Source of the DNA: Pseudomonas fluorescens
GTDB taxonomy: Bacteria; Pseudomonadota; Gammaproteobacteria; Pseudomonadales; Pseudomonadaceae
DNA length: 64,000 nt
Direction: 5' to 3'
Assembly: GCA_902825215.1 (NCBI GenBank)
Contig: LR782234.1
Location: 2,046,001-2,110,000, forward strand
Below are positions 37,361-46,937 of this stretch, piece after piece; positions within the stretch are counted from its first letter, which is position 1; each line of letters begins with the position of its first letter. A program made the position numbers and the translations under genes. The notes beneath the pieces are model-generated. The model was not told the origin of the DNA. It searched no databases and saw only the letters and a program-made list of their open reading frames with translations.

Positions 37361-39466
37361 ATGAGTTATCAGGTTCTTGCACGTAAATGGCGTCCGCGCT
37401 CGTTCCGCGAAATGGTCGGCCAGACCCATGTGCTCAAGGCTCTGATCAATGCCTTGGACAGCCAGCGGCTGCACCATGCGTACCTGTTTACCGGGACGCG
37501 CGGGGTGGGCAAGACCACCATTGCGCGGATCATTGCCAAATGCCTGAACTGTGAAACAGGTATCACCTCCAGCCCGTGCGGCGAGTGCTCGGTGTGCCGG
37601 GAAATCGATGAGGGCCGTTTCGTCGACCTGATCGAGATCGACGCCGCGAGCCGAACCAAGGTCGAAGACACTCGTGAACTGCTCGATAACGTGCAGTACG
37701 CGCCGAGCCGTGGGCGCTTCAAGGTCTACCTGATCGACGAAGTGCACATGCTTTCCAGCCATTCCTTCAATGCGCTGCTGAAAACCCTCGAAGAGCCGCC
37801 GCCGTACGTCAAGTTCATCCTGGCGACCACCGATCCGCAGAAACTTCCGGCAACGATTCTCTCGCGCTGCCTGCAGTTCTCCCTGAAGAACATGACGCCC
37901 GAGCGGGTGGTCGAGCATTTGACCCACGTGCTGACAGCGGAAAACGTGCCGTTCGAAGACGATGCATTGTGGTTGCTCGGTCGCGCCGCTGACGGTTCGA
38001 TGCGCGATGCCATGAGCCTGACCGATCAGGCCATCGCTTTCGGTGAAGGCAAGGTCCTTGCTACCGACGTGCGGGCGATGCTCGGCACGCTGGATCACGG
38101 CCAGGTCTATGACGTCCTGCATTCGTTGATCGAAGGTGATGCCAAAGCGTTGCTTGAAGCCGTGCGGCATCTGGCCGAGCAGGGCCCGGACTGGAACGGC
38201 GTGCTCTCGGAAATTCTCAACGTATTGCACCGTGTCGCCATCGCCCAGGCGTTGCCCGAAGGCGTCGACAACGGCCATGGTGACCGTGACCGCGTATTGG
38301 CGCTAGCCCAGGCGTTGCCGGCCGAAGACGTGCAGTTCTATTACCAGATGGGCCTGATCGGTCGCCGCGACTTGCCGCTGGCACCGGATCCGCGCGGTGG
38401 TTTCGAGATGGTTCTGCTGCGGATGCTGGCGTTCCGACCGGCCGATACGGCGGACGCCCCGAGGCAACCGCTAAAGCCAGTGGGGATCAGCCAGGCCACA
38501 GTTGATTCCGCAAACACCGTGGCTGCCGCGCCCAAGCCTGCGCCGGTGGTCGCCGCGCCCGTTGCGCCAGCGCCGATGCCGACGCCAGTGGCTGCACCTG
38601 CACCTGCACCTGCGCCGGCCACCGCGCCCGCGCCAGTTGCAGCCGCTGCACCGGAACCCGTGGCAGAGCCTGAGCCCGTGGCCGTCGAAGCGGTGGTTGA
38701 TCTGCCGTGGAACGACCCGGTAGAAGCCGAGGCTGAACCTGCGCCAGTGCAGCAGCCCGCCGTCGAGCCGGTGCTGGAAACTGCCGCCGAGCAACCCGAG
38801 TTGCCGCCGATGCCGCTGCCGACCCCGGACAGCGTCGTCCCGGATGCGCCGGAGTGGGCCGCGGCGCCGATTCCTGAGCCGTCGGTCGCGGATGTCGATG
38901 CCGCCACGCCGGGCATTGACCTCGATGACGAACCGCCGCTGGACGAGGATTACATCGAGCCGGACATGGATTCGGCGTATAGCTACCTCGACGAACTGGC
39001 CAGCGAACACGCCGCCGACCCCGAACCGGAACCCGAGCCTGAACCGGCTGCGGCCCCGGCCACCGGTCTGGCTGCGCAATGGCTGGAGCTGTTTCCGAAA
39101 CTGCCGATTTCCGGCATGACCGGCAGTATCGCCGCCAACTGCACACTGATCGCGGTGGATGGCGATCACTGGCTGATGCACCTTGATCCGGCGCACAGTG
39201 CGCTGTTCAACGCCACCCAGCAGCGCCGTCTCAACGATGCGCTGAACCAGTTCCACGGGCGTACGCTGAGCCTGACCATCGAGCTGATCAAGCCCGAGCA
39301 GGAAACCCCGGCCCAGGCTGCCTCACGGCGCCGCGCCAACCGTCAGCGCGAGGCGGAGGAGTCGATCCACGGCGATCCGTTCATCCAGCAGATGGTTCAG
39401 CAGTTCGGTGCGGTGGTGCGACACGATACTATTGAACCTGTCGACGCCTTGGTCACCCAAGGCTAA
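37361..39466 (+). CDS. dnaX: DNA polymerase III subunits gamma/tau
   Basis: DnaX is the clamp-loader ATPase that also organises the replisome. The 701-residue product has MSYQVLARKWRPRSFREMVGQ, the Walker A motif GTRGVGKTT, a zinc module of four cysteines (CLNC, CGECSVC), LIDEVHMLS and SRC. A Pro/Ala-rich linker (about residues 375-560) precedes the C-terminal tau domain. The ATG at 37361 gives the family N-terminus. I found no A-rich slippery heptamer like the E. coli one, so frameshifted gamma is not supported. ybaB follows after 66 nt. Confidence 0.95.
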   Translation: MSYQVLARKWRPRSFREMVGQTHVLKALINALDSQRLHHAYLFTGTRGVGKTTIARIIAKCLNCETGITSSPCGECSVCREIDEGRFVDLIEIDAASRTKVEDTRELLDNVQYAPSRGRFKVYLIDEVHMLSSHSFNALLKTLEEPPPYVKFILATTDPQKLPATILSRCLQFSLKNMTPERVVEHLTHVLTAENVPFEDDALWLLGRAADGSMRDAMSLTDQAIAFGEGKVLATDVRAMLGTLDHGQVYDVLHSLIEGDAKALLEAVRHLAEQGPDWNGVLSEILNVLHRVAIAQALPEGVDNGHGDRDRVLALAQALPAEDVQFYYQMGLIGRRDLPLAPDPRGGFEMVLLRMLAFRPADTADAPRQPLKPVGISQATVDSANTVAAAPKPAPVVAAPVAPAPMPTPVAAPAPAPAPATAPAPVAAAAPEPVAEPEPVAVEAVVDLPWNDPVEAEAEPAPVQQPAVEPVLETAAEQPELPPMPLPTPDSVVPDAPEWAAAPIPEPSVADVDAATPGIDLDDEPPLDEDYIEPDMDSAYSYLDELASEHAADPEPEPEPEPAAAPATGLAAQWLELFPKLPISGMTGSIAANCTLIAVDGDHWLMHLDPAHSALFNATQQRRLNDALNQFHGRTLSLTIELIKPEQETPAQAASRRRANRQREAEESIHGDPFIQQMVQQFGAVVRHDTIEPVDALVTQG

Positions 39467-39532
39467 TAACTGAAGGTGTCCGGCCGACTTCGCCGGGCGC
39501 TGTTTTGATCCAAGCACATTGAGGTGATTACC

Positions 39533-39871
39533 ATGATGAAAGGTGGCATGGCCGGCCTGATGAAGCAGGCGCAGCAGATGCAGGAAAAAATGGCCAAGAT
39601 GCAGGAAGAACTGGCCAACGCCGAAGTCATCGGCAAGGCCGGCGGCGATATGGTCACCGTGGTGATGACCGGCCGTCATGACGTCAAGAGCGTAACCATC
39701 GACCCGAGCCTGGTTGAAGGCATGAGCGAAGACGACAAGGAAATGCTCGAAGCCGTGGTCGCTTCCGCCGTCAACGACGCGGTGCGCAAGATCGAAGCCA
39801 ACAGCCAGGAAAAAATGGGCAGCATGACCGCCGGCATGAACCTGCCAGCAGGGATGAAACTGCCATTCTGA
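39533..39871 (+). CDS. ybaB: YbaB/EbfC family nucleoid-associated protein
   Basis: This 112-residue DNA-binding protein has the Met-rich start [20 protein letters not shown], then [19 protein letters not shown] and a Gly/Met/Pro tail, all typical of YbaB. The ATG at 39533 follows GAGGTG. It is downstream of dnaX as in most gammaproteobacteria. A bidirectional-looking terminator closes the unit, so recR is not simply co-transcribed. Confidence 0.94.
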   Translation: MMKGGMAGLMKQAQQMQEKMAKMQEELANAEVIGKAGGDMVTVVMTGRHDVKSVTIDPSLVEGMSEDDKEMLEAVVASAVNDAVRKIEANSQEKMGSMTAGMNLPAGMKLPF

Positions 39872-39900
39872 TTCGCCAAGCGGCGGCAGATGAGCTACAC

Positions 39901-39933
39901 AAAATGCCAGGCATTGCGCCTGGCATTTTTGTT
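39901..39933 (+). terminator. Terminator after dnaX-ybaB
   Basis: The perfect stem ATGCCAGG/CCTGGCAT, extended by A and T tracts, encloses a 7-nt loop and ends in TTTTTG. Confidence 0.85.
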
Positions 39934-39960
39934 TCTGCCTGATGGACTTGTGCCGGCGTC

Positions 39961-40076
39961 TGATCATTCCCACGCTCTGCGTGGGAATGCCTCAAGGGAC
40001 GTTCTGCGTTCCAGCTTGCGATAGGGACGCGGAGCGTCCTGGGCTGCATTCCCACGCGGAGCATGGGAACGATCAG
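39961..40076. repeat. REPIN, type C
   Basis: Inverted TGATCATTCCCACGCTCTGC and mirrored end units lie between ybaB and the oxidoreductase. Confidence 0.85.
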
Positions 40077-40166
40077 TCCCGGCCAACTGAAGAAACATCG
40101 AACACACCACCGCCACAACGGTCTGCTCCCTATACCGCCGAATTCCAATTCACAGGAGACGCTGAC

Positions 40167-41201
40167 ATGTCCGACCCTCTCACCCTCAACCAACGCTTCG
40201 TCCTCGCCTCGCGGCCGACCGGTGCGCCGACGCCGGAGAATTTCCGCCTCGAGCGCGAAGCGTTGCCGGACCTCGAAGACGGTCAGGTGCTGCTGAAAAC
40301 CCTGTACCTGTCGCTCGATCCCTACATGCGCGGGCGCATGAGCGATGCTCCGTCTTACGCCGCTCCAGTGCAAATTGGCGAAGTGATGACCGGCGGCGCG
40401 GTCAGCCGTGTCGAGGATTCGCGTCATCCGAAATTCCACAAGGGCGATCTGGTGGTCGGCGCGACCGGTTGGCAGAGCCATAGCATCAGCGACGGCCGGA
40501 ACATCATTCCGATTCCCGCTGGCCTGCCGAGTCCGTCCATGGCCCTCGGTGTGCTGGGGATGCCGGGCATGACCGCGTACATGGGCCTGATGGACATCGG
40601 CCAGCCGCAAGAAGGCGAGACCCTGGTGGTCGCCGCCGCTTCCGGTGCAGTCGGCTCGGTGGTCGGCCAGGTGGCGAAGATCAAAGGCCTGCGTGTGGTC
40701 GGTGTGGCCGGCGGTGCCGAAAAATGCAAATACGTGGTCGAGGAACTGGGCTTCGACGCCTGCATCGACCACAAGGCGGACGATTTCGCCGAGCAATTGG
40801 CCAAGGCCTGCCCCGAGGGCATCGACATTTATTTCGAGAACGTCGGCGGCCATGTCTTCGATGCGGTGGTGCCGTTGCTCAATCCCAAGGCGCGCATTCC
40901 GTTGTGCGGCCTGATTGCCGGGTACAACGCTTCGGAAGCGCCGAAAGGCCCGGATCGCCTGCCAATGTTGCAACGCGCGTTGCTGACCAAGCGCGTGCGC
41001 ATTCAGGGCTTTATCGTCTTCGACGACTACGGTGACCGCCAGCCGGAATTCATCAGCCACATGGTGCCGTGGGTGCGCGACGGCAAGGTCAAGTTCCGCG
41101 AGCACGTGGTCGAAGGTCTGGAGCAGGCGCCCGAGGCGTTTATCGGTCTGCTGGAGGGGCGCAACTTCGGCAAACTGGTGGTGAGGGTCGCTGAGGATTG
41201 A
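40167..41201 (+). CDS. NADPH-dependent oxidoreductase (CurA-like MDR family)
   Basis: This 344-residue medium-chain dehydrogenase/reductase of the zinc-independent leukotriene B4 dehydrogenase/curcumin reductase type reduces activated C=C bonds. It begins LNQRFVLASRPTGAPTPENF, contains LSLDPYMRGRM, the NADP-binding AAASGAVGSVVGQVAK and the block IYFENVGG. The ATG follows AGGAGA. It stands between ybaB and recR but behind a terminator and REPIN, so it is probably transcribed alone. The physiological substrate is unknown. Confidence 0.88.
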   Translation: MSDPLTLNQRFVLASRPTGAPTPENFRLEREALPDLEDGQVLLKTLYLSLDPYMRGRMSDAPSYAAPVQIGEVMTGGAVSRVEDSRHPKFHKGDLVVGATGWQSHSISDGRNIIPIPAGLPSPSMALGVLGMPGMTAYMGLMDIGQPQEGETLVVAAASGAVGSVVGQVAKIKGLRVVGVAGGAEKCKYVVEELGFDACIDHKADDFAEQLAKACPEGIDIYFENVGGHVFDAVVPLLNPKARIPLCGLIAGYNASEAPKGPDRLPMLQRALLTKRVRIQGFIVFDDYGDRQPEFISHMVPWVRDGKVKFREHVVEGLEQAPEAFIGLLEGRNFGKLVVRVAED

Positions 41202-41266
41202 GCATTTGACGCTGGCCGGAGGCGCGGGTATAAACCGCGTCTCGTTGTTTTGTCGGACTTTTCCCC

Positions 41267-41869
41267 ATGAGCTTCAGCCCTTTGATTCGCCAACTGATCG
41301 ACGCCTTGCGCACCTTGCCGGGTGTCGGTCAGAAAACCGCCCAGCGCATGGCGTTGCAGATGCTCGAGCGCGATCGCAGCGGTGGCGTGCGTCTGGCCCA
41401 GGCCCTGAGTCAGGCCATGGAAGGGGTCGGCCATTGCCGGCAATGCCGCACGCTGACCGAAGACGATCTGTGCCCGCAATGCGCCGATAACCGCCGCGAC
41501 GACACGCTGTTGTGCGTGGTTGAAGGTCCGATGGACGTTTACGCGGTCGAGCAGACCGGTTTCCGTGGGCGTTACTTTGTGCTCAAGGGGCATTTATCGC
41601 CGCTCGATGGCCTCGGGCCTGAGGCGATCGGCATTCCGCAGTTGATGGCGCGGATCGAAGAGGCGGGCACGTTTACCGAAGTCATCCTCGCGACCAACCC
41701 GACGGTGGAAGGTGAAGCGACCGCGCATTACATCGCGCAACTGCTGCAGAACAAGGGCCTGATCGCCTCGCGGATTGCGCACGGCGTGCCGCTGGGTGGT
41801 GAACTGGAACTGGTCGATGGCGGCACGCTGGCGCATTCGTTTGCCGGGCGCAAGCCCATCTCTCTGTAA
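41267..41869 (+). CDS. recR: Recombination mediator RecR
   Basis: RecR acts with RecF/RecO to load RecA on gapped DNA. The 200-residue protein has the N-terminal helix-hairpin-helix [16 protein letters not shown], a Cys4 zinc finger (CRQCRTL and CPQC) and a Toprim domain ([32 protein letters not shown]). Length matches the family. It is 66 nt after the oxidoreductase and is followed by a REPIN. Confidence 0.96.
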   Translation: MSFSPLIRQLIDALRTLPGVGQKTAQRMALQMLERDRSGGVRLAQALSQAMEGVGHCRQCRTLTEDDLCPQCADNRRDDTLLCVVEGPMDVYAVEQTGFRGRYFVLKGHLSPLDGLGPEAIGIPQLMARIEEAGTFTEVILATNPTVEGEATAHYIAQLLQNKGLIASRIAHGVPLGGELELVDGGTLAHSFAGRKPISL

Positions 41870-41893
41870 GTTCTTTACTGTTTGTTCTGGCCT

Positions 41894-41986
41894 CATCGCT
41901 GGCAAGCCAGCTCCCACAGGTTTCTTTGTTGAACACAATATTTGTGAACGCCCGAGATCCCTGTGGGAGCTGGCTTGCCAGCGATG
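41894..41986. repeat. REPIN, type B
   Basis: Inverted TCGCTGGCAAGCCAGCTCCC units lie between recR and the acyl-CoA dehydrogenase gene. Confidence 0.87.
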
Positions 41987-42078
41987 ACCGCACCGCGGTC
42001 CGTCAGATTTACACAATTGAGTTGAAAACCAAGCAAGCGCTCGGTTAAGTTCGCCGAACCCCTCCGTGGAGTTCGCCC

Positions 42079-43227
42079 ATGCCTGCCTTCCAGGAATACT
42101 TCGACCCCAGCCATCAATTGGTTCGCGACAGCGTCCGGCGTTTCGTCGAGCGCGAGATCCTGCCAGAGGTTGATCAGTGGGAAGAAGCCGAAAGTTTCCC
42201 TCGTGAGCTGTACCTGAAGGCCGGCGCGGCGGGCATCCTTGGTATCGGCTATCCCGAAGCCCTCGGTGGCAGCCATGCGGGCGATCTGTTTGCCAAGGTT
42301 GCCGCCAGTGAGGAGTTGATGCGCTGCGGCTCTGGCGGCCTGGTGGCGGGGCTGGGTTCGCTGGACATCGGCTTGCCGCCGATCGTCAAATGGGCGCGAC
42401 CCGAGGTGCGTGATCGCGTGGTGCCGCAGGTACTCAGCGGCGAGAAGATCAGCGCCCTGGCTGTGACCGAGCCCGGCGGCGGTTCCGACGTCGCCAACCT
42501 GCAAACCCGCGCGGTACGCGACGGCGACTGCTACCGGGTCAGCGGCAGTAAAACTTTTATCACCAGTGGCGTGCGCGCCGACTTCTACACTGTCGCGGTG
42601 CGCACCGGTGCGCCGGGTTTTGGCGGCATCAGCCTCTTGCTGATCGAGAAGGGCACACCGGGTTTCACCGTTGGCCGCTCGTTGAAGAAGATGGGCTGGT
42701 GGGCGTCGGACACCGCCGAGTTGTTCTTCGACGATTGCCGAGTGCCGCTGGGCAATCTGATCGGTGCGGAAAACATGGGCTTCGCCTGCATCATGGGCAA
42801 CTTTCAGAGCGAACGCCTGGCGCTGGCGCTGATGGCCAACATGACCTCGCAGCTTGCGCTGGAACAGAGCCTGAAATGGGCGCGCGAGCGTGAGGCCTTC
42901 GGCAAACCGATCGGCAAGTTTCAGGTGATCAAGCATCGCCTTGCCGAAATGGCCACGGCATTGGAAGTGTCGCGCGAATTTACTTACCGGCAAGCGGCGA
43001 AAATGGCCGCGGGGCAGAGCGTGATCAAGGAGATCTCCATGGCGAAGAACTTTGCCACGGACACCTCAGACCGGATCACCACCGAAGCGGTGCAGATTCT
43101 CGGCGGGCTCGGTTACATGCGTGAAAGTCTGGTGGAGCGGCTGTATCGGGATAACCGCATACTGTCGATTGGCGGCGGGACTCGGGAAGTGATGAACGAG
43201 ATCATCAGCAAGCAGATGGGGCTTTAG
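42079..43227 (+). CDS. Acyl-CoA dehydrogenase
   Basis: This 382-residue FAD enzyme introduces a trans-2 double bond in acyl-CoA. It shows the three-domain family layout. The N-terminal helical part is followed by SALAVTEPGGGSDVANLQT and the FAD/substrate strand region SGSKTFITSG. The C-terminal part has KPIGKFQVIKHRLAEM and QILGGLGYMRESLVERLYRD, where the catalytic carboxylate of short/medium-chain enzymes is found. Chain-length preference cannot be read. It is monocistronic, flanked by REPINs. Confidence 0.92.
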   Translation: MPAFQEYFDPSHQLVRDSVRRFVEREILPEVDQWEEAESFPRELYLKAGAAGILGIGYPEALGGSHAGDLFAKVAASEELMRCGSGGLVAGLGSLDIGLPPIVKWARPEVRDRVVPQVLSGEKISALAVTEPGGGSDVANLQTRAVRDGDCYRVSGSKTFITSGVRADFYTVAVRTGAPGFGGISLLLIEKGTPGFTVGRSLKKMGWWASDTAELFFDDCRVPLGNLIGAENMGFACIMGNFQSERLALALMANMTSQLALEQSLKWAREREAFGKPIGKFQVIKHRLAEMATALEVSREFTYRQAAKMAAGQSVIKEISMAKNFATDTSDRITTEAVQILGGLGYMRESLVERLYRDNRILSIGGGTREVMNEIISKQMGL

Positions 43228-43250
43228 CCTTGCGGTGTAGCTGCGGGCGC

Positions 43251-43340
43251 CTTCGCGAGCAGGCTCGCTCCCACAGTTGATCGCGTTCCTACAGTTGGAA
43301 TGCGCTCGACAGTGGGAGCGAGCCTGCTCGCGAAAGCGGT
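43251..43340. repeat. REPIN, type A
   Basis: Inverted CTTCGCGAGCAGGCTCGCTC units lie between two convergent genes. The right copy ends 14 nt from the apt stop. Confidence 0.86.
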
Positions 43341-43353
43341 CTATCAGGCGCTA

Positions 43354-43902
43354 CTATTTATCGGTCAAGGCAAACTGCGTCAGGCAGAACGTAGGAATGC
43401 CCATGTCCTGCAGGCGCTGCGAGCCTTGCAGCTCCGGCAAATCAATGATCGCTGCGGCTTCATGCACGCGCGCACCCATGCGGCGGATCAGGTTGGCGGC
43501 CGCGATCAGCGTGCCGCCAGTGGCGATCAGGTCATCGAACATCACCACCGAGTCGCCTTCGCACAGGCTGTCGGCGTGCACTTCCAGAAAGGCCTCGCCG
43601 TATTCGGTGGCGTAACCTTCGGCGAGCACGTCCGCCGGCAGTTTGCCTTGCTTGCGGAACAGCACCAGCGGCTTGTTCAACTGATAGGCCAATACCGATC
43701 CGATCAGGAAACCACGGGCATCCATCGCACCGATGTGGGTGAAGTCGGCTTCGACATAGCGGTGGGCGAAGCTGTCCATCACCAGGCGCAGCGCCGTCGG
43801 CGACTGGAACAGCGGGGTGATGTCGCGAAAGATCACGCCCGGTTTCGGGAAGTCGATCACAGGGCGGATTAGGGATTTGATGTCGAAGGAGTCGAAGACC
43901 AT
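43354..43902 (-). CDS. apt: Adenine phosphoribosyltransferase
   Basis: Apt salvages adenine to AMP using PRPP. The 182-residue protein has [33 protein letters not shown] and the PRPP loop [14 protein letters not shown], all typical. I chose ATG 43902 ([12 protein letters not shown]); an upstream in-frame ATG would add 9 residues without family support. Confidence 0.95.
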   Translation of the reverse strand: MVFDSFDIKSLIRPVIDFPKPGVIFRDITPLFQSPTALRLVMDSFAHRYVEADFTHIGAMDARGFLIGSVLAYQLNKPLVLFRKQGKLPADVLAEGYATEYGEAFLEVHADSLCEGDSVVMFDDLIATGGTLIAAANLIRRMGARVHEAAAIIDLPELQGSQRLQDMGIPTFCLTQFALTDK

Positions 43903-43989
43903 CGTCGAGGTGTCCTGGCAGGGCTGCAAACGGCGCAGTATACCCGCGGCTGAAACGATTCGCTCAACCGCGGGTCGTGATCGGCCTTC

Positions 43990-44724
43990 TTAGCCTTCGA
44001 TCGAGCCACCGGCCAGCGCGCACAGCTGGATAGGGTCGAGGATGTGAATTTCCTTGCCCTCGGCGGCGATCAGTTCGTTCTGCTGGAAACGCGTGAACAC
44101 CCGCGACACGGTTTCCACCGCCAGGCCCAGATAGTTACCGATTTCATTGCGCGACATGCTCAGGCGGAACTGGTTGGCCGAGAACCCACGGGCGCGGAAA
44201 CGTGCGGACAGGTTGACCAGAAACGTCGCGATGCGCTCGTCGGCGGTTTTCTTCGACAGCAGCAACATCATTTGCTGGTCGTCGCGGATTTCCCGGCTCA
44301 TCACGCGCATCAACTGACGGCGCAGCTGTGGCAGTTGCAGGGCCAGTTCGTCGAGACGTTCGAAGGGGATTTCGCAGACCGAGGTGGTTTCCAGTGCCTG
44401 GGCCGATACCGGGTGTTTCTCGGTGTCCATGCCGGACAGGCCGACCAGTTCGCTCGGCAGGTGGAAACCGGTCAATTGCTCTTCGCCGCTGTCGCTGAGG
44501 CTGAACGTCTTGAGGGCGCCGGAGCGTACTGCATAAACGGAATCGAATGTGTCGCCCTGGCGGAACAGGAATTCACCCTTTTTCAACGGGCGGCCGCGTT
44601 TAACGATTTCGTCCAGCGCGTCCATGTCTTCCAGATTCAACGAGAGTGGCAGACACAGCGGGGCCAGGCTGCAATCCTTGCAATGGGCCTGGGTGTGAGC
44701 GCGCAGTTTGACTGGCTCGGACAT
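43990..44724 (-). CDS. anr: Oxygen-sensing regulator Anr (FNR family)
   Basis: Anr activates anaerobic and micro-aerobic genes when its oxygen-labile [4Fe-4S] cluster is intact. The 244-residue protein has cluster cysteines C15, C18, C24 and C117, a cyclic-nucleotide-binding-like fold ([21 protein letters not shown]) and a C-terminal HTH ([23 protein letters not shown]). The recognition helix carries E-SR as in FNR, so it should read TTGAT-N4-ATCAA. I chose ATG 44724 ([10 protein letters not shown]). Its probable targets hemN and cco lie in the same block. Confidence 0.96.
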   Translation of the reverse strand: MSEPVKLRAHTQAHCKDCSLAPLCLPLSLNLEDMDALDEIVKRGRPLKKGEFLFRQGDTFDSVYAVRSGALKTFSLSDSGEEQLTGFHLPSELVGLSGMDTEKHPVSAQALETTSVCEIPFERLDELALQLPQLRRQLMRVMSREIRDDQQMMLLLSKKTADERIATFLVNLSARFRARGFSANQFRLSMSRNEIGNYLGLAVETVSRVFTRFQQNELIAAEGKEIHILDPIQLCALAGGSIEG

Positions 44725-44878
44725 TTCTTCAATCCTTGTGGGAAAACACACATAAGACGTAAGGGTAACTCACCGAAGGACCTTCAGGCCAGCGCATGGC
44801 GATGTTGTCCTTCAGACATAAAGCCCTACCCAAAGCGGCCGATAAACAGGTATCAGACCGCATGAAAGGAAGGATCCG

Positions 44879-45361
44879 ATGACTGCCATTGGCACGCTAG
44901 GCCCCGGTAACAGCGGCGTTCCGGCATTGCCGGAGGTCGCCAGCAACGACGTCGCCAACGAGCGCGACGCTGACGCGTTGAACAGCACAACCCCGACCTT
45001 GGTCGAGGGCGTCAAAGTGTCGCTGTCCGGTGCGTCGATCGCCAAGGCCGCCACTGTCGGCGGTGAAAACAGTGATATCGACAACAGCGGTCTGCCGGAA
45101 AACATCCAGCAGTTGCTGAAGATGATCCGCAAGTTGCAAAAACAGATTGCCGAGAAGAAGGCGCAAATGAACAAGGTCATGGCTGACAAGAGCCTGTCCA
45201 ACGAAGAGCGGATCAACAAGCTTGCCGCCCTGCGCGGGGCCATTGCCGCGCTGAACAGCGGCGTGGTCACCGCCAACCTGGCCCTGTCCAAAGTCATGGG
45301 CCAGTCGGCGATGACCCCGGACCAGAACCTCAAGGTCGGCGCCTTGCTCACCAAAAACTAG
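44879..45361 (+). CDS. Hypothetical protein with central coiled coil
   Basis: This 160-residue protein has a low-complexity N-terminus (residues 1-75, Asn/Ala/Ser/Gly-rich), a clear heptad region (about 80-115: IQQLLKMIRKLQKQIAEKKA) and a helical Ala-rich C-terminus. No signal peptide or membrane segment is visible. The pattern resembles FlxA-like proteins, but I cannot assign a function. The ATG follows GGAAGGATCCG. It is divergent from anr, and its stop codon overlaps the hemN stop in the shared CTAG. Confidence 0.72.
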   Translation: MTAIGTLGPGNSGVPALPEVASNDVANERDADALNSTTPTLVEGVKVSLSGASIAKAATVGGENSDIDNSGLPENIQQLLKMIRKLQKQIAEKKAQMNKVMADKSLSNEERINKLAALRGAIAALNSGVVTANLALSKVMGQSAMTPDQNLKVGALLTKN

Positions 45362-46740
45362 ATCACCCGTGAAAAGCGCTGACGATTCTGTTGTTGCAGG
45401 TATGCGTCGAACACCATGCACACCGAGCGCACCAGCAGACGCCCGGCCGGCGACACACTGATCCGCTCGCGATCCAGTTCAATCAGGCCGTCAGCGGCCA
45501 TGCCTTGCAGTTGCGGCCACAGTTCAGCGAAATAGCCCTCAAAGTCGATGTTGAACCGTTGCTCGATGTCGGTGAATTCCAGGCTGAAGTTACAGATCAG
45601 TTGCTGAATCACTTCGCGGCGCAAACGATCGTCGGCGTTGCACACCAGGCCACGGCTGGTTGCCAGCTGCGCGCTCGCCAAGGTGTTTTGGTATTGGTTG
45701 AGATCGCTGGTGTTCTGGCAGTACAGGTCACCGATCTGGCTGATCGCCGAAACGCCCAGGCCAATCAGGTCGCAATGGCCGTGGGTGGTGTAGCCCTGGA
45801 AGTTGCGTTGCAGGGTCTGTTCTTCCTGAGCGATCGCCAGTTCGTCGTCGGGCAGGGCGAAGTGGTCCATGCCGATGTAGCGATAGCCGGCGGCGGTGAG
45901 CTGTTGAATGGTGCGTTCAAGCATTTCCAGCTTTTGCGCCGGCGCTGGCAGTTCGTGGCTATTGATCCGCCGTTGCGGCATGAAGCGTTCCGGCAGATGC
46001 GCATAGTTGAACACCGAGAGCCGATCCGGCTGCAGGCTGATCACTTCCTCGACGGTGCGCGCGAAGTTGTCCGGGGTCTGTTTGGGCAGGCCGTAGATCA
46101 GGTCGATGTTGATCGAGCGAAATTGCAGGGTGCGCGCGGCGTCGATCACCGCGCGGGTTTCTTCCAGGCTTTGCAGGCGATTGACGGCGCGCTGCACGGC
46201 CGGATCGAGGTCTTGCAGGCCGATGCTGACGCGGTTGAAGCCCAGCTCGCGCAGCAGGCCCATGGTCGACCAGTCGGCCTCGCGTGGGTCGATCTCAATA
46301 CCGTAATCACCGGAATCATCATCGAGCAGATTGAAATGCTTGCGCAGGTGCGCCATCAGTTGCCGCAGTTCGTCGTGGCTGAGAAAGGTCGGCGTGCCGC
46401 CGCCAAAGTGCAATTGCTCGACTTTCTGGGCCGGGTCAAGGTGGCAGGCGATCAGCTGGATTTCCTGCTCCAGCCGTTGCAGGTACGGCGCGGCGCGTCC
46501 GCGGTCCTTGGTGATGACCTTGTTGCACGCGCAGTAGTAGCAAATGTTCGCGCAGAACGGCACATGCACGTACAGCGATAATGGGCGCTGAGCTTTGCGG
46601 CTGTCGCGCAGGGCATGGAACAGATCGAACGTGCCGACCTGACCGTGAAATTGCACGGCGGTCGGATACGAGGTGTAGCGCGGCCCCGCCAGGTCATAGC
46701 GGCGGATCAAATCGGTGTCCCAACGAATGGCGTCGAGCAT
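45358..46740 (-). CDS. hemN: Oxygen-independent coproporphyrinogen III dehydrogenase
   Basis: HemN decarboxylates coproporphyrinogen III without oxygen in heme synthesis. The 460-residue radical-SAM enzyme has the cluster motif CANICYYCACNK, SAM-binding GGGTPTFLS, and the family texts RYTSYPTA, NRVSIGLQDLDPAVQ and MDHFALPDDELA. The start MLDAIRWDTDLIRRYD is the family N-terminus. An exact Anr box 65-78 nt upstream of the ATG indicates low-oxygen induction. Confidence 0.96.
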   Translation of the reverse strand: MLDAIRWDTDLIRRYDLAGPRYTSYPTAVQFHGQVGTFDLFHALRDSRKAQRPLSLYVHVPFCANICYYCACNKVITKDRGRAAPYLQRLEQEIQLIACHLDPAQKVEQLHFGGGTPTFLSHDELRQLMAHLRKHFNLLDDDSGDYGIEIDPREADWSTMGLLRELGFNRVSIGLQDLDPAVQRAVNRLQSLEETRAVIDAARTLQFRSINIDLIYGLPKQTPDNFARTVEEVISLQPDRLSVFNYAHLPERFMPQRRINSHELPAPAQKLEMLERTIQQLTAAGYRYIGMDHFALPDDELAIAQEEQTLQRNFQGYTTHGHCDLIGLGVSAISQIGDLYCQNTSDLNQYQNTLASAQLATSRGLVCNADDRLRREVIQQLICNFSLEFTDIEQRFNIDFEGYFAELWPQLQGMAADGLIELDRERISVSPAGRLLVRSVCMVFDAYLQQQNRQRFSRVI

Positions 46741-46776
46741 GCGGGCATTCCCCCGGATAGGCTGGCAGTGTGGGCG

Positions 46777-46818
46777 AGTCTAGGGGAGGGGGCTGCGGGG
46801 CATCTTGATTTGCATCAA
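46777..46818 (-). promoter_or_regulatory. Anr-dependent promoter of hemN
   Basis: The box TTGATTTGCATCAA (46818-46805) is a perfect match to TTGAT-N4-ATCAA. A TAGACT at 46782-46777 serves as -10, placing the start near 46770 and the box centre at about -41.5, the class II activator position. Confidence 0.8.
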
Positions 46819-46848
46819 CAGGGGATTTGTATTGTTTGTGCGAGCCTC

Positions 46849-46926
46849 TTCGCGAGCAGGCTCGCTCCCACAAGGGATTTGCAGTGTTCACTAGATCAGT
46901 GTGGGAGCGAGCCTGCTCGCGAAGGC
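46849..46926. repeat. REPIN, type A
   Basis: Inverted CGCGAGCAGGCTCGCTCCCA units lie between the TauE/SafE-type gene and the hemN promoter. Confidence 0.85.
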
Positions 46927-46937
46927 CGCACCGCCGA

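Noticed and set aside
37361-39466. Programmed frameshift for a gamma product of dnaX
   Set aside because: No A-rich slippery heptamer followed by a hairpin, as in E. coli, was found.
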